From: Anolis sagrei
Taxonomy: Eukaryota; Chordata; Lepidosauria; Squamata; Anolidae
NCBI RefSeq assembly: GCF_037176765.1
Contig: NC_090026.1
Location: 131,460,752-131,524,751 of the forward strand
Reading direction: 5' to 3'
Length of the DNA: 64,000 nucleotides
The translations under genes were made by a program, and so were the position numbers. This document shows positions 1-38,819 of the stretch, piece by piece (within the stretch, counting starts at the first letter, position 1; the number at the start of each line of letters is the position of its first letter). Below the pieces are notes generated by a model. It did no database searches. It was given only the letters and a program-made list of their open reading frames with translations, and was not told where the DNA came from.

Positions 1-79
1 CTAATATTATAACCAAGGACCCCTATACCTGTCCATTCCACCTAAGATCTTAATGCCCCTTCTGTTCCCTTTCCTTCCT

Positions 80-125
<46 letters not shown>

Positions 126-2300
126 CCTTCTATCTCTCTCCCTCTCTCTTTGATCACCTTCTAAGCCCCTAATATTATAACCCCCATACCTGTACATTCC
201 ACGTTCTAAAACCCCAATACCCCTTGTGTTACCTTTTCTTCCTTCCTTCCTTCCTTCCTTCCATCCATCCATCCCTCCATCCTTCTTTGAGCCCTAATAT
301 AATAATCAAGGACCCCCATACCTTTCCATTACTTGCTTGTTTCCTTCCTTCCACCTTCACCCACCTTCTAAGCTCCCAATATCCCTTCCATTGATCTACC
401 TACTTTCTTTCTTTCCTTCCTTCCTTCCTTCCCTAATATTATAACCAAGGACCCTCCCCCAATACCTTTCCATTCCACCTTCTAATGCCCCTTCTGTTGC
501 CCTTTCTATCTTCCTTTCTCTTTCCTTCTTCCATCCTTCCATCCCTCTTTGAGCCCTAATATAATAATCAAAGACCCCCAAACCTTTCCATTGCTTGCTT
601 CTTTCCTTCCTTCCTTCCTTCCTTCCTTCCTTCCTTCCTTCCTTCCACCTTCACCCACCTTCTAAGCCCCCAATACCCCTTCCCTTGCCCTTCCTCCTTC
701 CTTTCTTTTCCCTCTCCATCACTTCTTCTATCTTTCATCGCCTTCTAAACCTCTAATATCATCAAGGACCCCCCCATTGCTCCTTTCCTTTCCTTCTTTC
801 CTTCCTTCCTTCCAATATCCCTTCAATTGTCTGCACTTTCTCCCTCCCTCCCTCCCTCCTTCCCTTCCTTCCTTCCTCTCCTTCCCTCCCTCCTTCCCTT
901 CTTTTATCTATGACCACCTTCTAAGCCCCGAATATAATGATCAAGGACCCCCAGACTGACTATTCCTTTGCTCCTTTCTTTCCTTCTTTCCCTTCCTTCC
1001 TTCCTTCTTTCCTTCTTCACCCACCTCCTAAGCCCTCAATACCCCTTCAATTGCTCTTCCTTCCTTCCTTCCTTCCTTCCTTCCTTCCTTCCTTCCTTCC
1101 TACCTTTCCTCTAATATCCCTTCGATTGCCCACACTTCCTTCCTTCCTTCCTCTCCTTCCCTCCCTCCTTCCCTTCTTTTATCAACGACCGCCTCCTAAG
1201 CCCCGAATATAATGATCAAGGACCCCCAGACTGAATATTCCTTTGCTCCATTCTTTCCTTCTTTCCCTTCCTTCCTTCCTTCTTTCCTTCTTCACCCACC
1301 TTCTAAGCCCTCAATACCCCTTCAATTGCCCTTCCTTCCTTCCTTCCCCCTTTCCTTCCTTCCTTCCTTTCCTCCAATATCCCTTCAAATGCCCCTTCTC
1401 TCCTTCCTTTCTTCCTTCTTTCCTTACCTCCTTCTCTTCTTTTCTCTATGCCCACCCCCTAAGCCCCGAATATAATGATCAAGGACCCCCAAACTGACTA
1501 TTCCTTGGCTCCCTTCTTTCCTTCTTTCCCTTTCTCTCCTTCCTTCCTTCTTTCCTTCTTTCCCTTTCTCTCCTTCCTTCTTTCCTTCTTTCCCTTTCTC
1601 TCCTTCCTTCCTTCTTTCCTTCTTCACCCACCTCCTAAGCCCTCAATACCCCTTCAATTGCTCTTCCTTCCTTCCTTCCTTCCTTCCTTCCTTCCTTCCT
1701 TCCTACCTTTCCTCTAATATCCCTTCGATTGCCCACACTTCCTTCCTTCCTTCCTCTCCTTCCCTCCCTCCTTCCCTTCTTTTATCAACGACCGCCTCCT
1801 AAGCCCCGAATATAATGATCAAGGACCCCCAGACTGAATATTCCTTTGCTCCGTTCTTTTCTTCTTTCCCTTCCTTCCTTCCTTCTTTCCTTCATCACCC
1901 ACCTTCTAAGCCCTCAATACCCCTTCAATTGCCCTTCCTTCCTTCCCTCCAATATCCCTTCTATTGCCCTTTCTCTCCTTCCTTCCTTCCTTCCTTCCTT
2001 CCTTCCTTTCTCTCCTTCCTTCCCTCCATCCACCCCTTCTTTTATCTATGCCCACCTCCTAAGCCTCGAAAATAATGATCAAGGACCCCCAGACTGACTA
2101 TTCCTTGGCTCCTTTCCTTCTTTCCTTCCTTCCTTCCTTCTTCACCCACCTTCTAAGCCCTCAATAGCCCTTCAATTACCTGCCCTTCCTGCCTTCCTTC
2201 CTTCTCTCCCTCCACTATCCCTTCAATTGCCCTTCCTCCCTCCCTTCCTCTCCTTCCCTCCATCCCCCCTTCCTTTCTCTCTGCCCACCTCCTAAGCCCC
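1..2300. repeat. Polypyrimidine (CCTT/CTTT) satellite with spaced conserved spacers
   Basis: Long CCTT/CTTT tracts on the plus strand are interrupted at about 230-340-bp spacing by a conserved spacer (CGAATATAATGATCAAGGAC and close variants, at about 927, 1204, 1468, 1807, 2068). Older variants lie at about 165, 293, 436, 554 and 752. It is therefore a higher-order tandem repeat, not a plain microsatellite. A TATC run lies at 83-124. No gene was seen. Confidence 0.85.
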
Positions 2301-2969
2301 GAATAGCATGATGATGGACCCCCATGGCTGCTCCCCTGCTGCCTGCCACTCACCTGCCTCAGGTGTGCTGCTCAGGCCTGCTCCTCCTCCTCCTGCTCCT
2401 TCCTTGGGGGGCTGGGAGGCCTGGGGGGCTTGGAGGGCTTCTCCCGGCATGGCGGGCGGGGTGGGGGCATCCAAGGGCCAAGGGCCAGGCAGACCCCTCC
2501 CTCTCTCCCTCCTCTTCTTCTTCTTCCTCCCACCTGGGCAGGTGAGGGTGCCAGGTGATGCAGGGCTGCTGCTTCTCCTCCTTCCTTCCTTCCTTCTCTG
2601 GGAGGCACCAGGTTGCCTGCCTGGGATGAGGATGGGGATGGACTGGGCATGCGCAGTGGCTCCCTCCAGGAGACACACACACACACCCCCAAGCAGGGAG
2701 GGAGGGGGGAGGGAGGGGCGGACAGAAGAGCCCAGTCATGCCCAGTGATGTCAGCAGCTGGCTCTCCAGGACCCCCCCCTCCCCTCCCCTCCACTAAGTA
2801 TATAGAGATATATATATATAAATAGAGGGGAAAGGTTAACCCTATGGTGCCCAGGATGGAGATGGAGGAGGCAGGCACTGCAAAAGGAAGGAAGGAAGGA
2901 AGGAAGGAGGGAAGGAGAGAAAGAAAGAAAGGCAGTGATGACTATAAGAGTCATCATGATAGGCACCAT
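2301..2969. other. Unassigned GC-rich stretch ending in a GGAA microsatellite
   Basis: GC-rich, low-repeat sequence follows the satellite, with short CTC runs and a CACACA run near 2673. GGAA repeats lie at about 2886-2937. Several frames are open by base composition alone, and I see no recognisable protein or splice pattern. Confidence 0.4.
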
Positions 2970-3042
2970 ATAATATTTATTGCTATGATTTATTTGTTTA
3001 TATCAGGAATTCCTAATTATAATATATTCCTAAAATAAAACA

Positions 3043-3082
<40 letters not shown>

Positions 3083-3478
3083 TTTAATAAATTTATTATA
3101 TTATTATTGATATAATATTATTATTACATTATTATAATGGAAAATTATATAACAATACAATATAATAATATATAATAAAATTTGTTACATTATATTATAA
3201 TTCATTGATACAATATTATATTATTATTATAATATAATTATAATATATTCCTAAAATAAAACAATTTATTATAGTATTATTATAGTATTATAATATTATA
3301 ATAAATTTATTATATTATTATTGATATAATATTATTATTACATTATTATAATGGAATATTATATAACAAGATAATATAATAATATTTAATAAAATAAATT
3401 CGTTACATTATACTATAATTCATTGATACAATATTATTATATTATTATAATATTAAAATTTAACAACAATATATATAA

Positions 3479-3517
<39 letters not shown>

Positions 3518-5683
3518 TGATATAATGTTATTATTACATTATTATAATGGAATATTATATAAGATATTTCTGGAATTTCTATATATCATATATTCATAAA
3601 ATAAAACAATTTATTATTATTATTATTATATTATAATATTTTAATAAATTTATTATATTATTATTGATATAATATTATTATTACATTATTATAATGGAAA
3701 ATTATATAACAATACAATATAATAATATATAATAAAATTTGTTACATTATATTATAATTCATTGATACAATATTATATTATTATTATAATATTAAAATTT
3801 AACAACAATATATTATAATATATATATATATATACACATATTGATATAATGTTATTATTACATTATTATAATGGAATATTATATAAGATAATATAATAAT
3901 ATTTAATAAAATAAATTCATTACATTATAATTAATTGATATATTATAATATTATTATATTAAAATTTAACAACATTATTATATAATAATATAATAGAATA
4001 TATATATATACATATATATATTATTGATATAATGTTATTATTACATTATTATAATGGAATATTATATAACAAGATAATATAATAATATTTAATAAATTAA
4101 ATTAGTTACATTATATTATAATTCATTGATACAATATTATTATATTATTATTAAAATTTAACAATATATTATAATATTTATATATATACACATATTATTG
4201 ATATAATGTTGTTATTACATTATTATAATGGAATATTATATAAGATAATATAATAATATTTAATAAAATAAATTCATTACATTATAATTAATTGATATAT
4301 TATAATATTATTATTATATTAAAATTTAACAATATATAATATAATAATATAATATATATACATATATATTATTGATATAATGTTATTGTTACATTATATT
4401 ATAATATTCTATTGTTATATAACATGACATTATAATAAATATTATAATATATAATAAAATAAATACATAACATTATATTATAATTAATTGATACCATATT
4501 ATTATATTATTATATTATTAAAAATTAACAACAATATATTACAATATGATATAATAATATAATATAATAAAAGTAACGTTATTATATCATATTATTCAAT
4601 AACATTATTATAATATTATAATAATTAATTTATTCTATTTTATTAATATTATATTTTATTGTTGATATAATGTTATTGTTACATTACTATAATGTCATAT
4701 TATATAACAATACAATATAATAATATATAATAAAATAAATTATAATAAAATAAATTTGTTATATAATTATAATATTATAATAAAATAAATTTGTTACATT
4801 ATATTATAATTCATTGATACAATATTATTATATTATTATTATTATATTAAAATTTAACAATATATTATAATATAGTATAACAATATAATATAATAATAAA
4901 AATAATGTTATTATATTTTTCAATAATATTATTATATAGGAGAGAATGCCTCTCTAGAACATGGTTATGTAGCCCGAAAAAACCTACAACAACCCATTAT
5001 TATAATATAATATTTAACAATATAACATAATAATTAAAATTTAACAATATAATATATTTTAATATAATACTATAACAATGTATGTAATATAATAATAAAA
5101 ATAATTTTATTCTATATTATTATATAATATAATGATATTATTATAATATAATATTTAACAATATAGCATAATATAATAATTAAAATTTAACAACAATATA
5201 ATATATTTTAATATAATACTATAATTTACTATAATATAACAATGTAATATAATAATAAAATAATTTATTATCATATATTATAATATCATATAATGATATT
5301 ATTATAATATAATATTTAACAATGGAGCATAATATAATACTTAAAATTTAACAATATAATATTTTAATATAATACTATAATATAACAATGTAATATAATA
5401 ATAAAAATAATGTTATTATCATATATTATTATATAATATAATGATATTATTATAATATAATATTTAACAATACAACATAATATAATAATTAAAATTTAAT
5501 AATATATTTTAATATAATACGATATTACAATGTAATATAATAAAAATAATGTTATTATCATATATTATTGTAGAATATAATATTATTATAATATAATATT
5601 TAACAATATAACATAATCTAATAAAATATAATATCATAATTATATTATAATATATAATTATTATATTATTATAACATAATATT
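2970..5683. repeat. AT-only satellite-like region with about 180-bp higher-order units
   Basis: Nearly pure A/T sequence. A landmark (TTACATTATTATAATGGA) recurs near 3130, 3345, 3535, 3682, 3858, 4040 and 4216, so the tract was built by tandem duplication of about 150-220-bp units. A second pattern (ATATTTAACAATA with TAATATAATA) recurs from about 5010 to 5620. A Penelope end fragment sits at about 4938-4998. Confidence 0.8.
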
Positions 5684-5998
5684 AGGTAAAGGTTTTCCCC
5701 TGGCATGAAGTCTAGTCATGTCCGACTCTGGTGCTCATCTCCATTTCTAAGCCAAAGAGCTGCCGTTGTCCATAGACACCTCCAAGGTCATGTGGCCAGC
5801 ATGACTGCATGGAGCGCCGTTACCTTCCCACCGGAGCGGTATCTATTGATCTACTCACATTTGCATGTTTTCGAACTGCTAGGTTGGCAAAAGCTGGGGC
5901 TAACAGCGGGAGCTCACCCCACTCCCTGGATTTGGACCTGTGACCTTTCGGTCAGCAAGTTCAGCAGCTCAGTGGTTTAATCCACGTCGCCACCGGGG
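5684..5998 (-). repeat. tRNA-derived SINE (squamate type), nearly full length
   Basis: Read on the minus strand it begins with a tRNA-like head: A box in GGTGGCGACGTGGATTAAAC, B box in GGTCACAGGTCCAAATCC. It continues through a body ending in GGGGAAAACCTTTACC. A second copy of the same family is at about 32958-33556 and a fragment at 31668-31770. It is inserted in the AT satellite. Confidence 0.8.
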
Positions 5999-6340
5999 TT
6001 ATATAATATAATATTATATAACAATACAATAATAAAATTATTTTATTTTATTATTTTATATAATATAAATATTATATTATAATATATTATATAGCAATAT
6101 AATATTATAATATAGTATATTATATTATCTTTTATTATTTCTATTATTATATAATATTATATAACATAATATAATAAAATAAAATAATTGTATTATTATA
6201 TAACATAATTAATATATTTTAATTATAATATAATAATAATATATTATATTATATTATATTATATTATATTAAGCAATAAATTATATTAGCAATAAATTAT
6301 ATTAGCAATAAATAATATAATAATAGCAATAAATTTTATT
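5999..6340. repeat. AT-rich satellite continuation
   Basis: This is the same A/T-only sequence as on the left of the SINE, ending in a short TATAT-type array and two TTAGCAATAAATTATA repeats. It shows that the SINE at 5684-5998 interrupted one tract. Confidence 0.75.
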
Positions 6341-6414
6341 TCTTACCTGCATTCTTCTCACAGCTCAAAGCACATTACACTAAACACAATACCATTAAAA
6401 TATGTATGTCGTAA

Positions 6415-6695
6415 GACATAGAACCCTAGAGTTGGAAGGGACCCCTAAGGTCATCCAGTCCAACCTGCCTCCTTTCTGCCAGTCAGGAAGGCACAATCAA
6501 AGCACTTCCAAAAGATAACCATCCATCCTTTGCTTTAAAAAGGAGGTTCCTCCAGGCTCCCAGCAATCTATGTTTTGTTCAATTTGGAAAAGGACTCCAA
6601 AGGTCATCCAGCCCAACCCTCCTCCTTTCTGCCAGGCAGGGAGGCACCATCAAAACCCTCCCGACAGATGGCCACCCAGCTCTAGAGGTTGAGCA
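6415..6695 (-). repeat. Two CR1 3'-tail fragments
   Basis: Both carry the reverse complement of the CR1 tail (TTGGAAGGGACCCC, then CATCCAGTCCAACC, then GGCACCATCAAAACCC). They lie head to tail at about 6418-6560 and 6575-6690. They resemble the monomer of the array at 8290-10525 and may be its source type. 6696-7042 is AT-rich with no gene seen. Confidence 0.75.
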
Positions 6696-7042
6696 TCCTT
6701 CACCTAAAATATTCCAAAGGGCTGAGAAAGAGACACTTTTGTTTTCTGATCATTATTATTATTATTTACACATATTATTATATCACAATATCCTGCTGTT
6801 ACGTCTTGATTGAGACACAAAGCGGCTCCAACATCAACAATGTTTAAAGTATGAATTGCACTTAAGTTCCATCATGATATGCATATGCAAAAGAGTTGAT
6901 TATACGTTACAGGTTTTTAATTGTGTTTCGGACATATTTTCCCCTTCTTTGCATGGATGGATGCTGCAATTTAAATGCAAAAGAGAATTGTGCATAAATT
7001 GCATTCATTTATTTGGAGGGGGCGGGTTGGGGTTGAAGGGGT

Positions 7043-7837
7043 CATCCACGCTTTTCCGCATCCACGCTTTTCTGTATCCACGCTCTTCCGCATCCACGCT
7101 TTTCCATATCCTCGCTTTTCCGCATCCACGCTCTTCCGCATCCACGCTTTTCCATATCCTCGCTTTTTCGCATCCACGCTTTTCCGCATCCACGCTCTTC
7201 CGCATCCACGCTCTTCCGCATCCACGCTCTTCCGCATCCACGCTCTTCCGCATCCACGCTCTTCCGCATCCACGCTTTTCCATATCCTCGCTTTTTTGCA
7301 TCCACGCTCTTCCGCATCCACGCTTTTCCATATCCTCGCTTTTCCGCATCCACGCTTTTCCGCATCCGCGCTCTTCCGCATCCACGCTTTTCCGCATCCA
7401 CGCTCTTCTGCATCCACGCTTTTCCGCATCCATGCTCTTCCGCATCCGCGCTCTTCCGTATCCGCGCTCTTCCGTATTCGCGCTCTTCCGTATCCGCGCT
7501 CTTCCGTATCCGCGCTCTTCCGTATCCACGCTCTTCCGCATCCACGCTCTTCCGCATCCACGCTTTTCCGCATCCACGCTCTTCCGCATCCACGCTCTTC
7601 CGTATCCACGCTCGTCCGTATCCACGCTTTTCCGCATCCGCGCTTTTCCGCATCCGCGCTTTTCCGCATCCGCGCTTTTCCGCATCCGCGCTTTTCCGCA
7701 TCCGCGCTTTTCCGCATCCGCGCTTTTCCGCACCCGCGCTTTTTTGCATCCACGCTTTTCCGCATCCACGCTTTTCCGCATCCACGCTTTTCCGCATCCA
7801 CGCTTTTCCGTATCCACGCTTTTCCGTATCCGCTTCC
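7043..7837. repeat. 16-bp minisatellite, about 50 copies
   Basis: Tandem copies of CGCATCCACGCTYTTC and close variants (CATATCCTCGCTTTTC, CGTATCCGCGCTCTTC). Variants are clustered: ATATCC types at the left, CGTATCCGCG types near 7455-7530, and CGCATCCGCGCTTTTC at 7635-7740. This suggests local homogenisation. Because 16 is not a multiple of three and the monomer lacks stops, most frames are open, each with a 16-residue repeat such as FRIHALPHPRSSASTL. These are not taken as genes. Confidence 0.95.
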
Positions 7838-8000
7838 CCCTCGCTGTGATGCAACGGAGGCCGGGAGGTTTTGCTCCTTGTTGCCATGGAGACAGAGGCA
7901 GGGACCGGGCTCGGTTTCCAGGGCAACAGTCCAGGTGCTGACAAGGAAAATGACCAATGGAGATCTTGCCTCTGCGTTTTCTAAAGGTATAGACTAGGCA
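7838..8000. promoter_or_regulatory. Possible regulatory stretch with two imperfect X-box-like motifs
   Basis: GTTGCCATGGAGAC (7880-7893) and GTTTCCAGGGCAAC (7914-7927) each resemble one half-site of the RFX X-box well and the other half imperfectly, 34 bp apart in a GC-rich unique stretch. No transcript is visible. 8000-8290 holds nothing I recognise apart from a short CTC run. Confidence 0.2.
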
Positions 8001-8289
8001 CGGGCCAAAGTTGGCCCACACCTGATCCAAAAGCAAAAGGCCTTCTTCCAGTCCACTGAGCATAATTGCTCCGCTGCCAGGCTTCTGCCTTCAGTGTTGT
8101 GAGGAGCATCCCTCTTCCTTGCTCTTGTCTTGCTTCTGCAAACGAGGTCAGTGCCTGGATCGCCCTTGATTGCATCTGACACTTGGCCCAACTAAGCCTC
8201 ATGAGCCTCCCGCTTCTAAGGCACCAAAGCTCATCCCAACGCCTCCTCCTCCTCCTCCTCGGCCGCACGGTCATCCAGCAAAGCAGCAC

Positions 8290-10525
8290 ACATGCTCCTT
8301 TCACAGAAGGGACCCCCAAAGGCCATCCAGTCCAACACTCTTCTTGCAAAAAGGCACAACCAAAGCCTTCCCTACAGATGGCCATCCATCCCCTTCTTCA
8401 ATGCCTCCCTAAGAGAGTGTTATGCACCACATATACTGGCTTCGTTCACAGAAGGGAACTCCAAAGGTCATCCAATCCAATCTTCTTCTTGCAAAAAGGC
8501 ACAAGCAAAGCCTTCCCTACAGATGGCCACCCAGCCCCTGCTTCAGTGCCTCCCTAGGAGGTGTGTCATGCTCCACATGCACTGGCTCTGTTCACAGAAG
8601 GGAACCCCAAAGGCCATCCAGTCCAATATTCTTCTTGCAAAAAGGCACAAGCAAAGCCTTCCCTACAGATGGCCACTGAGCCACATCCTAGACTTGAAAT
8701 AGAGGTCCCTAAAGGCCATCCAATCCAACCTTCTTCTTGCAATACCCAAGTCATCGGCGAAAGCAGAGCACAGAAGGGAACCCCAAAGGCCATCCAATCC
8801 AATCTTCTTCTTGCAAAAAGGCACAAGCAAAGCCTTCCTTACAGATGGCCATCCAGCCACATCCTAGACTTGAAATAGAGTCCCCTAAAGGCCATCCAAT
8901 CCAACCTTCTTCTTGCAATACCTAAGTCATCGGCGAAAGCAGAGCACAGAAGGGAACCCCAAAGGCCATCCAATCCAATACTCTTCTTGCAAAAAGGCAC
9001 AAGCAAAGCCTTCCCTACAGATGGCCACAGAGCCACATCCTAGACTTGAAATAGAGTCCCCTAAAGGCCATCCAATCCAACCTTCTTCTTGCAACAAGGC
9101 ACTACCCAAGCCATTGGCAAGGCAGAGCACAGAAGGGACCCCCAAAGGCCATCCAATCCAATACTCTTCTTGCAAAAAGGCACAAGCAAAGCCTTCCCTA
9201 CAGATGGCCACCCAGCCCCTGCTTCAATGCCTCCCTAAGAGAAGTGTCATGCTCCACATGCACTGGCTCCATTCACAGAAGGGAACCCCAAAGGCCATCC
9301 AGTCTAAATATCTTCTTGCAAAAAGGCACAAGCAAAGTCTTCCCTACAGATGGCCACTGAGCCACATCCTAGACTTGAAATAGAGACCCCTAAAAGTCAT
9401 CCAATCCAACCTGCTTCTTGCAACAAGGCACTACTCAAGCCATCGGCAAAGCAGAGCACAGAATGGACCTCCCCCCCCAAAGGCCATCCAGTCCAATACT
9501 CTTCTTGCAAAAAGGCACAAGCAAAGCCTTCCCTACAGATGGCCACCCAGCCCCTGCTTCAATGCCTCCCCAAGAGGAGAGTGTCATGCTCCACGTCCTA
9601 GAGTTGAAATAGAGGGCCCCAAAGGTCATCCAATCCAATTCTCTTCTTGCAAAAAGGCACAAACAAAGCCTTCCCTACAGATGGCCACCCAGCCCTTGCT
9701 CCAATGCCTCCCTAAAAGGGGAGTGTCACGTTCCACATGCACCGGCTCTGTTCACAGAAGGGAACCCCAAAGGCTATCCAGTGCAATACTCTTCTTGCAA
9801 AAAGGCCCAAGCAAAGCCTTCCCTACAGATGGCCACCCAGCCCCTGCTTCAATGCTTCCCTAAAAGGAGAGTGTCACACTCCACATCCTAGAGTTGAAAT
9901 AGGGGCCCCCAAAGGCCATCCAATCCAACCTTCTTGCAACAAGGCACTACCCAAGCCATCGGCAAAGCAGAGCACAGAAGAGACCCCAAAGGCCATCCAA
10001 TCCAATTTTCTCCTTGCAAAAAGGCACAAGCAAAGCCTTCCGCACAGATGGTCTCCCAGCCCCTGCTTAAATGCTTCCCTATGAGAAGAGTGTCACACTC
10101 CACATCCTAGAATTGAAATAGAGGCCCCTAAAGGTCATCCAGTCCAATACTCTTCTTGCAAAAAGGCACAAAGCCTTCCCTACAGATGGCCACCCAGCCA
10201 CTGCTTCAATGCTTCCCTAAAAGGAGAGTGTCACACTCCACATCCTAGAACCAAAATAGGGGCCCCCAAAGGCCATCCAGTCCAATACTCTCCTTGCAAA
10301 AAGGCACAAGCAAAGCCTTCCCTACAGATGGTCACCCAGCCCCTGCTTCAGTGCCTCCCTAAGAGGAGAGTGTCACGCTCCACATGCACCAGCTCCGTTC
10401 ACAGACGGGACCCCCAAAGGCCATCCAGTCTAAATCTCTTCTTGCAAAAAGCAAAGCCTTCCCTACAGATGGCCACCCAGCCCCTGCTTCAATGCCTCCC
10501 TAAGAGGAGAGTGTCACGCTCCAAC
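8290..10525. repeat. CR1-tail-derived satellite, about 14 monomers of 140-220 bp
   Basis: Each monomer carries GGCCATCCAGTCCAATACTC, CTTCTTGCAAAAAGGCACAA and CCTTCCCTACAGATGGCCA. The last motif lies near 8364, 8511, 8659, 8837, 9009, 9195, 9341, 9527, 9669, 9818, 10035, 10175, 10317 and 10456. It matches the antisense CR1 3' tail. Monomer types differ in the segment between cores (CACATCCTAGACTTGAAATA, or CTCCACATGCACTGGCTC, or the GCACTACCCAAGCC type), giving a higher-order pattern. Open frames here follow from the repeat. Confidence 0.9.
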
Positions 10526-10673
10526 CCAGTGATTCTGGCCATGAAAGCCTTTGACAACACATTATTATTATTCTATGATTATTCAAGTCAATGATACGGA
10601 CGAGTGTTGAATAGCCCTGGGTTGGACTGGATGGCCTCTTGGGACCCCTGATTACGTTTGTTTACATCTCGCT

Positions 10674-10898
10674 TTGTCTCTCCATAAGGGAGATTCAACA
10701 CCAGGATTCTTTCCCCGGCGAGGTCTCTCTCCCAGCCTTGAATTCACGATGCACGCAGCCATCCGCACTGGCATTTCCTTGGCCCTGAAGGCAAGAGAAG
10801 AGGAGGAAAGATCCTGCTGGAAAGAGGCCGGCCGAAGAGAGGACGAGGAGGAGGAGGAGGAGGTGGACATTCCCTCGGCCCCACAGAACAGGCCTTAG
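10674..10898 (+). other. Unidentified acidic open frame, doubtful
   Basis: Seventy-four codons after an ATG, with SLEFTMHAAIRTGISLALKA followed by an E-rich run and a stop. A possible acceptor (CTCTCCATAAG) lies just inside the frame near 10689. It is one of the few unique GC-rich stretches downstream of TBRG4. GAGGAG repeats explain much of the openness, so it may be chance. 10899-10970 shows nothing further. Confidence 0.15.
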
Positions 10899-10970
10899 GG
10901 CTGTGACACATGCAGCAAGCATTATGTAAGCTCCTCCAGAAATGGGAAGCAGTTCTCAATGTGTGCAGAT

Positions 10971-11860
10971 ATAGGATAATATAATAAAAGCATTAATAAT
11001 AAAATTAATAATAATAAATAATAAATAAAATAAACAAATATTAATAAAAAGAATTGATAATAATAAATAATAATAAAACAATAAATAATAAATTATTAAC
11101 AATAATATTAAATAAAAATAAAATAATAATTAGTAACAATAATAAATAATAAAATAAAACAATAAACAATAAATTATTAACAATGAGATCATTAAATAAA
11201 AATAAAATAATAACAATACATAATAAAATAAAACAATAAATAAGAAATAATAATTTCTTATTTATTGTTTTATTTTATTATGTATTATTGTTGTTATTGT
11301 ATTGTCGAAGGCTTTCATGGCTGGAATCACTAGGTTGCTGTAAGTTTTTTCGGGCTATATGGCCATGTTCTAGAAGCATTCTCTCCTGACGTTTCGCCTG
11401 CATCTATGGCAAGCATCCTCACTACCTCTGAGGATGCTTGCCATAGATGCAGGCGAAACGTCAGGAGAGAATGCCTCTAGAACATGGCCATATAGCCCGA
11501 AAAAACGTACAGCAACCTATTGTTATTATTATTTTATTTTTATTTAATGATATAATTAAATAAAAATAAAATAATTAATAAGAATAAAAAATAAAATAAT
11601 AATAAATTATTAACAATAATACAATAAAATAATAATTAATAACAATAATAATAAATTATTAACAATAATATAATTAAATAAAAATAAAATAATAATTAAT
11701 AACAATAATAATAATTTATTAACAATAATATAATAAAATAAAATAAAAATTAATAACAATAATAAAAATAAAATAATAATAAATTATTAACAATAATATA
11801 ATTAAATTAAATTAAATAATAATTAATAACAATAATAAAAATAAAATAAAATAATAATAA
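10971..11860. repeat. AT-rich (TAATAA/AAATAAT) tract interrupted by a Penelope hairpin
   Basis: Imperfect repeats of AATAATAAATAAAAT-like words fill the interval on both sides of the hairpin at 11301-11519. The sequence left of the hairpin is T-rich and the sequence far right A-rich, so the flanks are partly complementary too. Confidence 0.8.
11301..11519. repeat. Penelope-like element ends as a near-perfect inverted repeat
   Basis: The left arm (11331-11420) carries TTTTTTCGGGCTATATGGCC, then CTCTCCTGACGTTTCGCCTG. The right arm (11430-11519) is its reverse complement, with a loop of about 9 bp (ACTACCTCT). The left arm extends a further 30 bp (ATTGTCGAAGGCTTTCATGG). The same sequence is the terminal region of the Penelope-like copies at 23.2 and 28.8 kb. 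Confidence 0.85.
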
Positions 11861-11904
11861 AATAGCCCTCCTAAACTTTCCAGCAGCAAAGAGGAGGCGG
11901 AGGG

Positions 11905-12035
11905 ATGTGTGATCAGGGCTGTACATTTATTCGTAATCCACATGTATATACACCGCAAGAAAGGCATGCCCAGAGATGCACACAGGACGACGCATCCCGG
12001 GGTCAGGACTCCCGTTGGCTTCTTCCCCCGAGCGG
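11905..12035 (-). terminator. TBRG4: TBRG4 3' UTR with AATAAA polyadenylation signal
   Basis: Reading the minus strand after the stop codon, the only AATAAA before the AT-rich satellite lies at 11931-11926. It implies a short 3' UTR of about 120-130 nt, with cleavage near 11905-11915. The exact cleavage site is inferred. Confidence 0.7.
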
Positions 12036-38680
<26,645 letters not shown>

Positions 38681-38819
38681 CCTGGAAACGAAGAAGCCTT
38701 GGAAACGAAGGTGCGCTGGAGGGGCATCAGCTCATGGCCCAAGATCTGTGGGAATATGAATGATTTACTAGGTACATTTATTTCCAAGCCTAAGGAAGGA
38801 AGAGTACGGCCCTACAATA

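Noticed and set aside
777-2097. Several plus-strand frames of 60-91 codons with FPSFLPSF-like repeats
   Set aside because: Translation of the CCTT satellite. The repeated MIKDPQT start is just the conserved spacer.
6856-8063. Five overlapping open frames of 300-361 codons across the minisatellite
   Set aside because: All derive from the 16-bp monomer without stops. There is no conserved domain, and openness on both strands is expected.
8292-9383. Frames of 100-156 codons with repeated KGHPIQSSSCKKAQAKPSLQ
   Set aside because: Translation of the CR1-tail satellite; not a protein family.
8290-10525. Regularly spaced repeats resembling a CRISPR-like array
   Set aside because: Repeats are long and diverged, the spacers are themselves repeated, and the genome is vertebrate.
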